A stretch of 14,246 bases of DNA, taken from the NCBI GenBank assembly GCA_023818785.1, contig JAMWCO010000023.1:1-14246 (forward strand), given 5' to 3'. This document shows positions 1-7,473 of the stretch, in pieces (within the stretch, counting starts at the first letter, position 1; the number at the start of each line of letters is the position of its first letter). The stretch is from Candidatus Omnitrophota bacterium. GTDB taxonomy: Bacteria; Ratteibacteria; UBA8468; B48-G9; JAFGKM01. The position numbers and the translations under genes are program-made. The notes under the pieces are model-generated. The model saw nothing but the letters and a program-made list of their open reading frames with translations. It searched no databases and had not been told where the DNA came from.

Positions 1-857
1 GTATCTTCAGGAATAAAATTAAAATCGTCTTTTAAAAATAAAAGTGATTTCTTATCAAAAAACTCAATAGAAAAGATTTCCAGTTGGTCTTTTTTCTCTT
101 TTATCTCTTTTACAACCTCTAAAATTTTTTCTTCATCTTTCAAAAACATAATTATAATAAATCTTGGAGGTAATTGTTCAATCAAAGAAAGAGATACTTC
201 TGTAATTATTCCAAGAGTTCCTTCAGAGCCAATAATTAAATCAATTCCATCCATTCCCTCTTTTGAATAATAACCAGCAGAGCATTTAACATCAGGGGTT
301 CTATAAGAAGGTAATGGGATTTTAAAAATTCCATAATCAATAAAACCATTCCTTTCAAAAATTTCTCCTCTTTTTATTTCAAGAGTTTTACCAGTTGTTA
401 ATATCATCTTTATCCTTTTTACATATTTTCTTGTTGGACCAAATCTAAAACTATATTCTCCAGATGCATTCGTTGCAACATTTCCACCAATAAAAGCAGT
501 TCTTTCAGTAGGAAAGGGAGGATAAAAAAGGTATAACTTTTCTATATTTTTTAAGAATTCATCAACTATAACTCCTGCTTCTAAAGTTGCTTGTTTTTTT
601 TCTTTATCAATGTTTATAATTCTATTAAAATTTTCCATTGAAATTATATAACCACCTGTTGCAATTCTTCCTCCAACTGTTCCTGTCCCAGCCCCAGAAA
701 CTGTGAGAGGTATATTATTTTTTTTACATATTTCAATAACTTCCAAAATCTCTTCTTCTTTTTCAGGTATAAAAACTTTCTCTGCTTTGCCCAATTTAAA
801 ATTTGAAGAGTCTTCAAGGTATGAAATTATTTCATCGGGATTTTCTTTTATCTTCAT
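1..857 (-). CDS. FAD-linked oxidase, GlcD/D-lactate dehydrogenase-like (3' end cut by window edge)
   Basis: Translating the minus strand from the ATG at 857-855 gives 285 codons, open to the window edge. The N-terminal FAD-binding (PCMH/VAO-type) domain is clear: residues 50-63 carry the glycine-rich PLTVSGAGTGTVGG segment, residues 121-133 AFIGGNVATNASG, and residues 209-221 IGSEGTLGIITEV, all hallmarks of the GlcD/Dld family. After about residue 230 the fold enters the FAD-oxidase C-terminal domain, most of which is missing; full-length relatives usually have about 450-500 residues. Such enzymes oxidise 2-hydroxy acids (glycolate, D-lactate, D-2-hydroxyglutarate) using FAD; the substrate cannot be read from this fragment. 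The start overlaps the lpxI stop as ATGA, so it is co-translated with the lipid A genes, where one might expect lpxB or a sugar oxidoreductase. It could instead be an oxidase with a dedicated envelope substrate; that is speculation. The family call is firm, the reaction is not. Confidence 0.9.
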   Translation of the reverse strand, partial: MKIKENPDEIISYLEDSSNFKLGKAEKVFIPEKEEEILEVIEICKKNNIPLTVSGAGTGTVGGRIATGGYIISMENFNRIINIDKEKKQATLEAGVIVDEFLKNIEKLYLFYPPFPTERTAFIGGNVATNASGEYSFRFGPTRKYVKRIKMILTTGKTLEIKRGEIFERNGFIDYGIFKIPLPSYRTPDVKCSAGYYSKEGMDGIDLIIGSEGTLGIITEVSLSLIEQLPPRFIIIMFLKDEEKILEVVKEIKEKKDQLEIFSIEFFDKKSLLFLKDDFNFIPED

Positions 858-1624
858 TTTACTCCAACAAGTTTTATTTTATTTTTTTTACATTCTTCTA
901 TGACTTTCTCTTTCTGTAAAATTATAGTTTTATATGCTTTAACTGCAATTACCTTTCCACTTTCCTTTATCAGATTTTTAATTGTTCTCATTCCAATTAC
1001 AGGCATATCAAATCTCAAATCCTTATTTTCACTGCATCCTTTTATAAAAACAAAATCTTTACAATATTTCCCAACCCTTTTTATTAATTGGTCTGTTCCT
1101 TCTATTCCTTCAATTCCAAGAACCATCCCATTTTTAACTATTATTGATTGACCAATATTGTATTTTGCTATATCTTTTAACACAGAAAAACCAAATTTTA
1201 TGTCCTCTAACTCTTTTTCTGTTGGTGGATATGTAAATATTTTTTCTTCTACAATTTCTTCTTTAAAAATTTGATTTTCATATAATACTTTTATCTCATT
1301 TTCTTCTAGAAAATTAACTAATTTCTTCAGAATTTTTTCTGGCTTAAAATCCCCTACTTCTGAAAGGAAATTTTTAACAGAAGGATGAAGGTTATCAAAG
1401 ACAATATTTTGATTTATTTTCCCTGCAAAAAAAACAAATTCAATTTTATTTTTTTTTAAAAAATCAAAAAGTAAATTTAAATTCACTTCTTTAAGTACAA
1501 ATGAATTAAAATTTTTTATCTTTTTTAGGGAAAAAGGGAATACCTGGTAATCTTTTTTTAGTTTTTTAAATGCATATTTGGAAAAGAAATCATCATTTAC
1601 AAATACAGCGACTTTCTTATTCAT
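854..1624 (-). CDS. lpxI: UDP-2,3-diacylglucosamine pyrophosphatase LpxI (DUF1009 type)
   Basis: This 256-residue protein hydrolyses UDP-2,3-diacylglucosamine to lipid X (2,3-diacylglucosamine-1-phosphate) and UMP in lipid A synthesis. LpxI is the non-orthologous replacement of LpxH in many diderms. Recognition rests on the C-terminal DUF1009 domain: IEGIEGTDQLI at residues 171-181 and KDLRFDMPVIG at 201-211, followed by the usual closing segment with GKVIAVKA at 223-230. The acidic residue in RFD (about D206) probably corresponds to the catalytic aspartate studied in Caulobacter LpxI. The N-terminal domain (1-130) is poorly conserved, as is normal, with a Rossmann-like KKVAVFV start. The length is slightly below Caulobacter LpxI (about 280). 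Its ATG overlaps the lpxA stop by 8 nt (ATGAATAA), and its own stop overlaps the next gene as ATGA. The position directly after lpxA is the common context of lpxI and supports the call. Confidence 0.93.
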   Translation of the reverse strand: MNKKVAVFVNDDFFSKYAFKKLKKDYQVFPFSLKKIKNFNSFVLKEVNLNLLFDFLKKNKIEFVFFAGKINQNIVFDNLHPSVKNFLSEVGDFKPEKILKKLVNFLEENEIKVLYENQIFKEEIVEEKIFTYPPTEKELEDIKFGFSVLKDIAKYNIGQSIIVKNGMVLGIEGIEGTDQLIKRVGKYCKDFVFIKGCSENKDLRFDMPVIGMRTIKNLIKESGKVIAVKAYKTIILQKEKVIEECKKNKIKLVGVK

Positions 1625-2402
1625 TTACTCTCTCTTTAGCAATTCCTCTTTGAGATAACCTTATAAATTCAATTATATCTTTTATTTCTTCACAATTATT
1701 TATTTCTCGTAGTTTTTCTAATGCTTCTTTCGTATTCATTCCAGATTTGAAAATTATTTTGTATGCCTTATTTAAAATTTCTATCTTTTCTCTTGTAAAA
1801 TTTCTTCTTTTCAGACCTACTATATTTATTCCATATGGTCTTGCAGGATGTCCATCTGCCATAACATAAGGAATTATATCCATTGTTACTTTTGAACAAC
1901 CGCCAATTATAGCATGTTTTCCTACACGACAAAATTGGTGAATTCCAACAAGTCCACCTATAACAGCATAATCTTCTATTATAACATGTCCTGCAAGAGT
2001 TCCTGCATTTGCAATTATTACATTATTCCCAATTTTACAGTTATGTGCAATATGAGCATAAGCCATTATTAAGTTATTGTCTCCAATTAATGTTTCCTCT
2101 CCTAATGAAGTTCCAGGATTTATGGTAACAAATTCTCTTATTATATTGTTTTTTCCAATCTTTAAATAAGTTATTTCTCCTTTATATTTAAGGTCCTGAG
2201 GAATACTTCCAATAATTGCTCCTGTAAATATTTTTGTATTTTCATCTATTTCTGTATGACCTTGAATATGAACATAAGGACCTATTTTACAATTTTTACC
2301 AATTTTTACATTTCCTTCTATAATTGAATAAGGACCTATTTCAACATCTTCACCAACTTCTACTTCAGAGGTAATTATTGCAGTAGGATGGATTTTTTTC
2401 AT
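1617..2402 (-). CDS. lpxA: acyl-[ACP]-UDP-N-acetylglucosamine O-acyltransferase
   Basis: LpxA performs the first lipid A step, moving a 3-hydroxyacyl chain from ACP to the 3-OH of UDP-GlcNAc in the cytoplasm. The protein is 261 residues from the chosen ATG at 2402, against 262 in E. coli. A left-handed beta-helix of isoleucine/valine-rich hexapeptide repeats fills residues 4-185. The catalytic histidine lies in AHIAHNCKIG (116-125), most likely H120 (E. coli H125). HQFCRVG (155-161) and the following GGCS match the family. G168 aligns with E. coli Gly173, the residue tied to accepting long (C14) 3-hydroxyacyl chains. A C-terminal helical domain with GLKRRNFTRE (196-205) completes the fold. 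An in-frame TTG at 2417 would add five residues, but the ATG is preferred because LpxA proteins normally begin a few residues before IHPTAII. The ATG sits one base after the lpxC-fabZ stop (TAAaATG) with no clear Shine-Dalgarno, implying translational coupling. Confidence 0.96.
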   Translation of the reverse strand: MKKIHPTAIITSEVEVGEDVEIGPYSIIEGNVKIGKNCKIGPYVHIQGHTEIDENTKIFTGAIIGSIPQDLKYKGEITYLKIGKNNIIREFVTINPGTSLGEETLIGDNNLIMAYAHIAHNCKIGNNVIIANAGTLAGHVIIEDYAVIGGLVGIHQFCRVGKHAIIGGCSKVTMDIIPYVMADGHPARPYGINIVGLKRRNFTREKIEILNKAYKIIFKSGMNTKEALEKLREINNCEEIKDIIEFIRLSQRGIAKERVNE

Positions 2403-2403
2403 T

Positions 2404-3726
2404 TTACGCTTCTGCAACTGTAAACATTAAAAGTGCTTCTGCTGCTATTTTCCCATCTACATATGCTTTCCCTTGAATCTGTCCAACTCTGCTTTTTATT
2501 TTTAAAACTTCAACTTCAATAATTATCTGATCTCCTGGTCTTATTGCCCTTCTAAATTTAACCCTATCTATACTCATAAAATAAGCAAGTTTTCCTCTAT
2601 TTTCTTCTTTTTTTAACATTAAAACACCACCAACTTGTGCCATTGCTTCAACTATTAAAACACCAGGCATAACAGGTTTGCCTGGAAAATGTCCTTGAAA
2701 GAACCATTCATTTACACTTACATTTTTTATACCTATTGCTTTATTTTCCTCTACTTCAATTATTCTATCCACAAGTAAAAATGGATATCTATGAGGTATA
2801 ATTTTTTCAATATCTTCAATTTCAAGTTGAGAAGAAGTTATTGATGTTAATAAAGGTGCACCTATACCACTTACCTTTTCTTTCTTTATAATTTCTTTTA
2901 TTTTTCTAATTAATTTTGTATTTATAGAATGTCCACTTTTTATACCGATTATATGTGCATAAAGGAACTTTCCAAGCAAAGCAATATCACCTATTAAATC
3001 ACATATTTTATGTCTTACTGGTTCATCTCCAAACCTAAATTGATTATTTATAACTTTATCTTTATCAATAACAAGTGTATTCTGATAATTAGAACCCTTC
3101 CCAAGACCCATATTTTTTAATATTTCCACCTCATCTTTTAAACAAAAAGTTCTCGCTGGAGATATTTCTTTTTCATATATTTCAGGGGTTATTAAAAATG
3201 ATGCGAACTGAGAATTTATAATTGTTTTTGGATAATCAAGTGTATATGAAATTTTAAATTGTTTACTTGGTAATGCAATTATATGAGAACTATTTTCTGA
3301 TATATAAATTGGCTCTTTTAAGTAAAATACATCTTTTTCTTCATCATATTCTTTAATCCTACCTTTTTTTATCAAATCAACAAAACCAGCAGAACTTCCA
3401 TCAAGTCCAGGACATTCACTTCCATAAATTTCAATAAAAATATTATCAATCTCCATAGCATAAAGCGCTGAAAGTAAATGTTCTACTGTATGAATTTGGA
3501 CTTTCTCATTTCCAATAGATGTTCTTCTTGGATATTTATTTGTATCAAGTAAATTATCTATATCTACTTTTATTGGTTCTGTCTGGTCAATATCTTTTCT
3601 TATAAATATAATTCCAGTATTAGAAGGGGCTGGTTTTAAAATTATTTTGCTTTTTTCTCCAGTATGTAATCCTATACCCTCAATTTCTACTTCAGATTCA
3701 ATCGTTTTTTGCAACTTTTTCTCCAT
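2404..3726 (-). CDS. lpxC/fabZ: bifunctional UDP-3-O-acyl-GlcNAc deacetylase / 3-hydroxyacyl-ACP dehydratase (LpxC-FabZ fusion)
   Basis: The 440-residue protein joins two enzymes. Residues 1-300 are LpxC, the Zn-dependent deacetylase that commits UDP-3-O-acyl-GlcNAc to lipid A: GIGLHTG at 17-23, HTVEH at 79-83, ECPGLDGSS at 104-112, HKICDLIGD at 239-247 (zinc ligands H83, H239 and D243; D247 conserved) and SGHSIN at 264-269 (H266). Residues 301-440 are FabZ, the hot-dog dehydratase of fatty-acid elongation: IPHRYPFLLVDR at 310-321 (catalytic H312), GHFPGKPVMPG at 345-355 and VEAMAQVGG at 359-367 (catalytic E360). Both active sites look intact. Such fusions are known in several diderm lineages and put the lipid A and fatty-acid branches, which compete for 3-hydroxyacyl-ACP, on one chain. 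A TTG at 3771 would extend the protein by 15 Lys-rich residues, but the ATG at 3726 matches LpxC N-termini better. It overlaps lpxD by 29 nt. Confidence 0.95.
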   Translation of the reverse strand: MEKKLQKTIESEVEIEGIGLHTGEKSKIILKPAPSNTGIIFIRKDIDQTEPIKVDIDNLLDTNKYPRRTSIGNEKVQIHTVEHLLSALYAMEIDNIFIEIYGSECPGLDGSSAGFVDLIKKGRIKEYDEEKDVFYLKEPIYISENSSHIIALPSKQFKISYTLDYPKTIINSQFASFLITPEIYEKEISPARTFCLKDEVEILKNMGLGKGSNYQNTLVIDKDKVINNQFRFGDEPVRHKICDLIGDIALLGKFLYAHIIGIKSGHSINTKLIRKIKEIIKKEKVSGIGAPLLTSITSSQLEIEDIEKIIPHRYPFLLVDRIIEVEENKAIGIKNVSVNEWFFQGHFPGKPVMPGVLIVEAMAQVGGVLMLKKEENRGKLAYFMSIDRVKFRRAIRPGDQIIIEVEVLKIKSRVGQIQGKAYVDGKIAAEALLMFTVAEA

Positions 3727-4765
3727 CCTTTTCTTTAATTTTTTCTTCAAGTTGTTTAATTCTTTCTTCAAGAGATTTCACAGTTTCAATCAACTCAGGA
3801 AGTTTTCTTGTATATGCTTGAAACCTCATATCCTCCCATTTTTCTCTTGCAGGAAAACCAGTAACATAGGAATTAGGAGGAACATTTTTTGTTACACCTG
3901 CTTTTCCACCTATTACAGAATTATCTCCAACAGTTATATGTCCTATTATTCCTGCTTGACCTGCAATTATTACATTTTTACCTATAATAGTACTTCCTGA
4001 TATCCCAACCTGTGCAACTATAATAGTATTGTCTCCAATATAAACATTATGTGCAATTTGGACAAGATTATCAATTTTAACTCCATTTCCAATATATGTC
4101 TTATCAAATCTTGCTCTATCAATTGTTACATTAGAACCAATTTCTACATCATTTCCTATTTCAACGGTTCCTATCTGAGGAATTTTATGATGTACTCCTT
4201 TAACCGTTGCAAATCCAAATCCATCTCCTCCTATAACTGTTCCTGGGTGAATTATTACTCTATTTCCTATTTTTATTCTTTCCCTTATCACAACTTGAGG
4301 ATAGATTAAGCAATCAAATCCAATTTCAGTATAATGGCCTATATATACACAAGCACCTATAACAGTTCTATCTCCTATCTTTACATGATCCTCAATTATC
4401 GCATATGGTTGAATTGAAACATCTTTTCCAAGAGAAACATTTTTACCTATTATTGCGGTTGGATGAATACCAGAAGGAAAAGTTATTGGTTCAGGACCTA
4501 CTATTGACATAATTTTTGCAAAAGCAAGGGATGGATTCTCCACCTGTATCAAAGTTGCCTTTACAGAATTCACTATATCATAACCAACTATTATGGCAGA
4601 TGCTTTTGTTGTATATAATAGATTTTTATATTTTTTATTTGCAATAAAAGTTAAATCACCTTCTTTGGCTTCTTTTATACCAGAAACACCTGTAATAATA
4701 ATATTCTCATCTCCTAAAATTTTCCCATTAATTATTTCAGCAATTTCTTTAACTTTCATTCTCAT
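3698..4765 (-). CDS. lpxD: UDP-3-O-acylglucosamine N-acyltransferase
   Basis: LpxD adds the second, N-linked 3-hydroxyacyl chain to UDP-3-O-acyl-GlcN, the step after LpxC. The 355-residue protein has the family's three parts: an N-terminal uridine-binding domain (about 1-98, with GVSGIKEAKEGDLTFI at 26-41), a left-handed beta-helix of hexapeptide repeats (about 99-300) beginning at IHPTAIIG, and a C-terminal helix. The catalytic base is H239 in NLVQIAHNVYIG (233-244), the same number as in E. coli. GGDGFGF at 179-185 and the closing VTGFPAREKW at 301-310 are also characteristic. Residues 324-347 form a charged heptad-like helix, longer than in many homologues, with a very Lys-rich end. The ATG overlaps the skp stop as ATGA; a second in-frame ATG two codons later cannot be excluded. 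Placement directly after skp and before lpxC follows the widely conserved bamA-skp-lpxD order. Confidence 0.96.
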   Translation of the reverse strand: MRMKVKEIAEIINGKILGDENIIITGVSGIKEAKEGDLTFIANKKYKNLLYTTKASAIIVGYDIVNSVKATLIQVENPSLAFAKIMSIVGPEPITFPSGIHPTAIIGKNVSLGKDVSIQPYAIIEDHVKIGDRTVIGACVYIGHYTEIGFDCLIYPQVVIRERIKIGNRVIIHPGTVIGGDGFGFATVKGVHHKIPQIGTVEIGNDVEIGSNVTIDRARFDKTYIGNGVKIDNLVQIAHNVYIGDNTIIVAQVGISGSTIIGKNVIIAGQAGIIGHITVGDNSVIGGKAGVTKNVPPNSYVTGFPAREKWEDMRFQAYTRKLPELIETVKSLEERIKQLEEKIKEKDGEKVAKND

Positions 4766-5253
4766 TTCTTATTTAAAACTTTTATAATCTCATCTGTTAA
4801 ATCAGAAGTAATTTCTCCATAAAGTATTAATCTTGAATCAATAACTATAGAATAGCCATTTTTCTTTGCATAATCACCTATTGCTTTTTTAATTTCATCT
4901 ATAATTTGGCTTTCTAAATCTTTCCCTTTCTCATCAAGTTTTTTACTTATTTCAGTCCATTTTTGAGAAAATTCTTGAATTTTTGACTTTATTTCACTTT
5001 CTCTTTTTGTTTGCTCTTCTGACTTCATCATACTTTTCTTCTTTTCATAATCTTCCTGCATTTTTTTAATATCCTCTTGCATCTTATCTATATTTTTCTG
5101 TTCTTCCATAACTTCTTTTTTAAAACTTTCTTCTATTTTTTTTGCTTTTTCATAATTATCAAAAATCTTTTTAATATCTACATATCCAACTTTACCACTC
5201 TCAGCAAACAGACTTATACATATAATACCAAAAAAAACTAAAATTTTTTTCAC
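4762..5253 (-). CDS. skp: periplasmic chaperone, Skp/OmpH family
   Basis: This is a small 163-residue secreted protein of the Skp/OmpH family. In E. coli, Skp is a trimer that holds unfolded outer-membrane proteins in the periplasm before they reach the BAM complex. Residues 1-17 are a signal peptide (Lys-Lys, hydrophobic core, cleavage plausible after SLFA). GKVGYVDIKKIFDNY (20-34) is the family's N-terminal strand and helix. Residues 35-128 are a long, highly charged, Lys/Glu/Met-rich coiled coil (the tentacles), and YAKKNGYSIVIDSRLILYG (128-146) is the strand that returns to the trimer body. The start codon is GTG at 5253; the choice is supported by a strong AAGGAGG eight bases upstream and by the signal peptide. 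The gene follows bamA by 18 bases and overlaps lpxD by 4. Confidence 0.92.
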   Translation of the reverse strand: MKKILVFFGIICISLFAESGKVGYVDIKKIFDNYEKAKKIEESFKKEVMEEQKNIDKMQEDIKKMQEDYEKKKSMMKSEEQTKRESEIKSKIQEFSQKWTEISKKLDEKGKDLESQIIDEIKKAIGDYAKKNGYSIVIDSRLILYGEITSDLTDEIIKVLNKK

Positions 5254-5261
5254 TTTATTTT

Positions 5262-5268
5262 CCTCCTT
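5262..5268 (-). promoter_or_regulatory. Strong Shine-Dalgarno for skp
   Basis: On the minus strand this reads AAGGAGG and stands eight bases before the GTG start of skp, inside the short bamA-skp gap. It is the best ribosome-binding site in the window and fixes the GTG as the start. It suggests efficient independent initiation, fitting a chaperone needed in high copy. Confidence 0.85.
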
Positions 5269-5271
5269 TTC

Positions 5272-7473
5272 TTAAAATCCAAAACTCATACCAATATGAA
5301 TTCTACTTTTTGATTCTCCTTTTTCTGCATCAAGAGCATATCCATAATATATTTCAATCGGCGCATTAAGAAATGGAATATTAACTCTTACTCCTGCTCC
5401 AATTCCTTTTTTTAAGTTACTTAATCCATCCCATTCTTCGTAAACATTACCTATATCAAAAAAACCTATACCATATAAAACATCTTTATATAAAGGATAC
5501 AATATTTCAAAATTTTGTGCAAATATAAAATTTCCACCAAGATAATACCCATCTTCTCTTGGACCTAAAGTTCTTTCTTTATATCCCCTTACACTTCCAA
5601 TTCCACCACCAAAAAATCTTTCATAGATAGGAATATCTACTAAATCTTTATTTATGTATCCTATATAAGTTTTGCTGTGAAATATAATATTTTTAAATGG
5701 ATAATAAAAGTTATTTTCTAATGTTGTTTTTAAGAAATCAATGTCTCCACCAATTCCTGCATACTCTAAGGAAATTTTTATTTTGTCACCTTGACTTGGG
5801 AATCTTTCACTATCAAGTTTTGAATATGTTAGATAAGTTGTTATACTATTTTTTCTTTTTTCTCCTTCTGTAATTTTAAGAGATGGTATATCAACATCTT
5901 CAAGTTCAACATTTTCAGTTAGAAATTTAAATCCAAGAGTAAAATTTTCCCATTTCTTTCCAAATCTTAAATCAAAACCAGAAGATGTTTCTGTCCAGGT
6001 ATCCCATTCTTTTCTTAATCTATATATATCAGGTCCAAAATATATAGGTTTATCAAATAAATATGGTTCTGTAAAACTTAATTTATAATTTCTTGAAATT
6101 GTTCCCATTTCAAATAATAAGGAGAAATTTTGTCCACCACCAACAAATTTAGGTGGGTTTGTTATATCAAAATTTGTTTGTTGAATACTTACCATACCAA
6201 TAAACTTGTCAATACTGCTATATCCACCACCTATCAAAAATAACCCTGTTTTTTCTCTTTCTTTTACATTAACAACAATATTTGCTTTTCCCTCTTCAAT
6301 AATTTCAGGATATATCTGGATATTTTCAAAATAATTAGTATCTCTTAAATTACTAAAACTTTTGTTTACTTTATCTCCTGTTATTTTATCACCTGGTTCT
6401 AATTTAATTTCTCTTCTTATAACTTTATCTTTTGTTATTTTATTGCCTTTTATTTTTATTTCTTCTGCAAAATAAACAGAACCAGGATTTATAAAATATG
6501 TTAGATTTATTGTTTGTCCTTTCATTTCAGGGATACACTCTACATTACATTTTATATATCCATTATTTGCATAGAGTTGATAAATATTCTTAATACTTTG
6601 CTCATTTTTATTTGTATTAAAGATATCTCCTCTTTTCATCAATATATTTTTTCTTATCTCCTCCTCTTTAAAAATCAAATCACCTTCTAATTTAATCTCT
6701 CCTACAAAAAATCTTTTCCCTTCATTTATTAAAATTTTAATGATTAATCCTCTTTTATCATATTCAATTTCTTTTTCAACTTTTGCTTCAATGAATCCAT
6801 TTTCATTATAAAAATTTTTAATTCTATTTATATCTTCATTTAAAGTATCTTCTTTGTATGTTCCTTTTATAAATGGCATCCTTCTTTCTTTTATTTTCAT
6901 TAATTTTTTTAGTTTCCTATCTTTAAAAGAATTATTACCTTCAAACAGAATTTCTTTTACATAATCTTTTGGTCTTTCTAATATTTCAACTTTAAGAATA
7001 CATTTTTCACCAAAAGTTTCTACTTTATATTCAATTTCGCTTGTTTGAAAACCTTTTTTATAATATAGTTCTCTTATTTTTTCAACACCTTCAATAACCT
7101 TTTCTTCATTTAAAATATCACCTTCTTTTACTCCAAAAATCTCTTTTAATTTTTTAGTTTTAAAAACTTTATTGCCTTCAAAAATAATTTTTTCAATAAT
7201 AGGATTTTCTTTTAGATAAATATTTAGTTCTAACCCTATCTCTTTTTTTTCAACATAATAATTTACTTCTTTAAAATAACCTGTTTTGATAAGTGATTCA
7301 ATATCTTTTTTAAAGAGATTTTCATCAAATTCATTTCCTTCTTTAACTTTTATTAAAGTTAATATTTTTTCAATAGAGACATTTTTATTCCCTGATATAT
7401 TTATTTTTATAATTTTGGAGGAAGCCAAAAGGACAAAATTAAGAAAAAGATAGACCAACAGTATCCTTTTCAA
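5272..7473 (-). CDS. bamA: outer-membrane protein assembly factor BamA (Omp85)
   Basis: BamA is the core of the BAM machine that folds beta-barrel proteins into the outer membrane. The 733-residue product has a signal peptide (1-19), five POTRA repeats at roughly 20-89, 90-168, 169-253, 254-331 and 332-407 (recurring I-x-x-G-N followed by a D-x-x-x-I helix; GDKITGDKVNKSFSNLRDTN in the last), and a 16-strand Bac_surface_Ag barrel from about 410 to the end. The lid-loop signature VRGY is at 628-631, and the protein ends in aromatic Phe733 (GMSFGF), the typical C-terminal barrel signal. The start is a TTG at 7473 preceded by AGGAG six bases upstream; this is the only choice that leaves a complete signal peptide. 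It lies 35 bases inside the 3' end of clpC, so initiation occurs while ribosomes finish clpC. Barrel length and motifs look complete. Confidence 0.96.
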   Translation of the reverse strand: MKRILLVYLFLNFVLLASSKIIKINISGNKNVSIEKILTLIKVKEGNEFDENLFKKDIESLIKTGYFKEVNYYVEKKEIGLELNIYLKENPIIEKIIFEGNKVFKTKKLKEIFGVKEGDILNEEKVIEGVEKIRELYYKKGFQTSEIEYKVETFGEKCILKVEILERPKDYVKEILFEGNNSFKDRKLKKLMKIKERRMPFIKGTYKEDTLNEDINRIKNFYNENGFIEAKVEKEIEYDKRGLIIKILINEGKRFFVGEIKLEGDLIFKEEEIRKNILMKRGDIFNTNKNEQSIKNIYQLYANNGYIKCNVECIPEMKGQTINLTYFINPGSVYFAEEIKIKGNKITKDKVIRREIKLEPGDKITGDKVNKSFSNLRDTNYFENIQIYPEIIEEGKANIVVNVKEREKTGLFLIGGGYSSIDKFIGMVSIQQTNFDITNPPKFVGGGQNFSLLFEMGTISRNYKLSFTEPYLFDKPIYFGPDIYRLRKEWDTWTETSSGFDLRFGKKWENFTLGFKFLTENVELEDVDIPSLKITEGEKRKNSITTYLTYSKLDSERFPSQGDKIKISLEYAGIGGDIDFLKTTLENNFYYPFKNIIFHSKTYIGYINKDLVDIPIYERFFGGGIGSVRGYKERTLGPREDGYYLGGNFIFAQNFEILYPLYKDVLYGIGFFDIGNVYEEWDGLSNLKKGIGAGVRVNIPFLNAPIEIYYGYALDAEKGESKSRIHIGMSFGF

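Noticed and set aside
2400..2417. A TTG at 2417 as the lpxA start
   Set aside because: The ATG at 2402 leaves the normal LpxA N-terminus and a length one residue short of E. coli LpxA; the TTG has no ribosome-binding site.
3698..3771. A TTG at 3771 as the lpxC-fabZ start
   Set aside because: It adds a Lys-rich stretch absent from LpxC N-termini, has no Shine-Dalgarno, and would lengthen the lpxD overlap to 74 bases; the ATG at 3726 fits better.
703..4787. Plus-strand open frames such as 703-903, 900-1151, 3647-4000, 4049-4309 and 4593-4787
   Set aside because: All lie opposite well-supported minus-strand genes; their translations are Phe/Ser/Ile-rich low-complexity strings with no recognisable domain.
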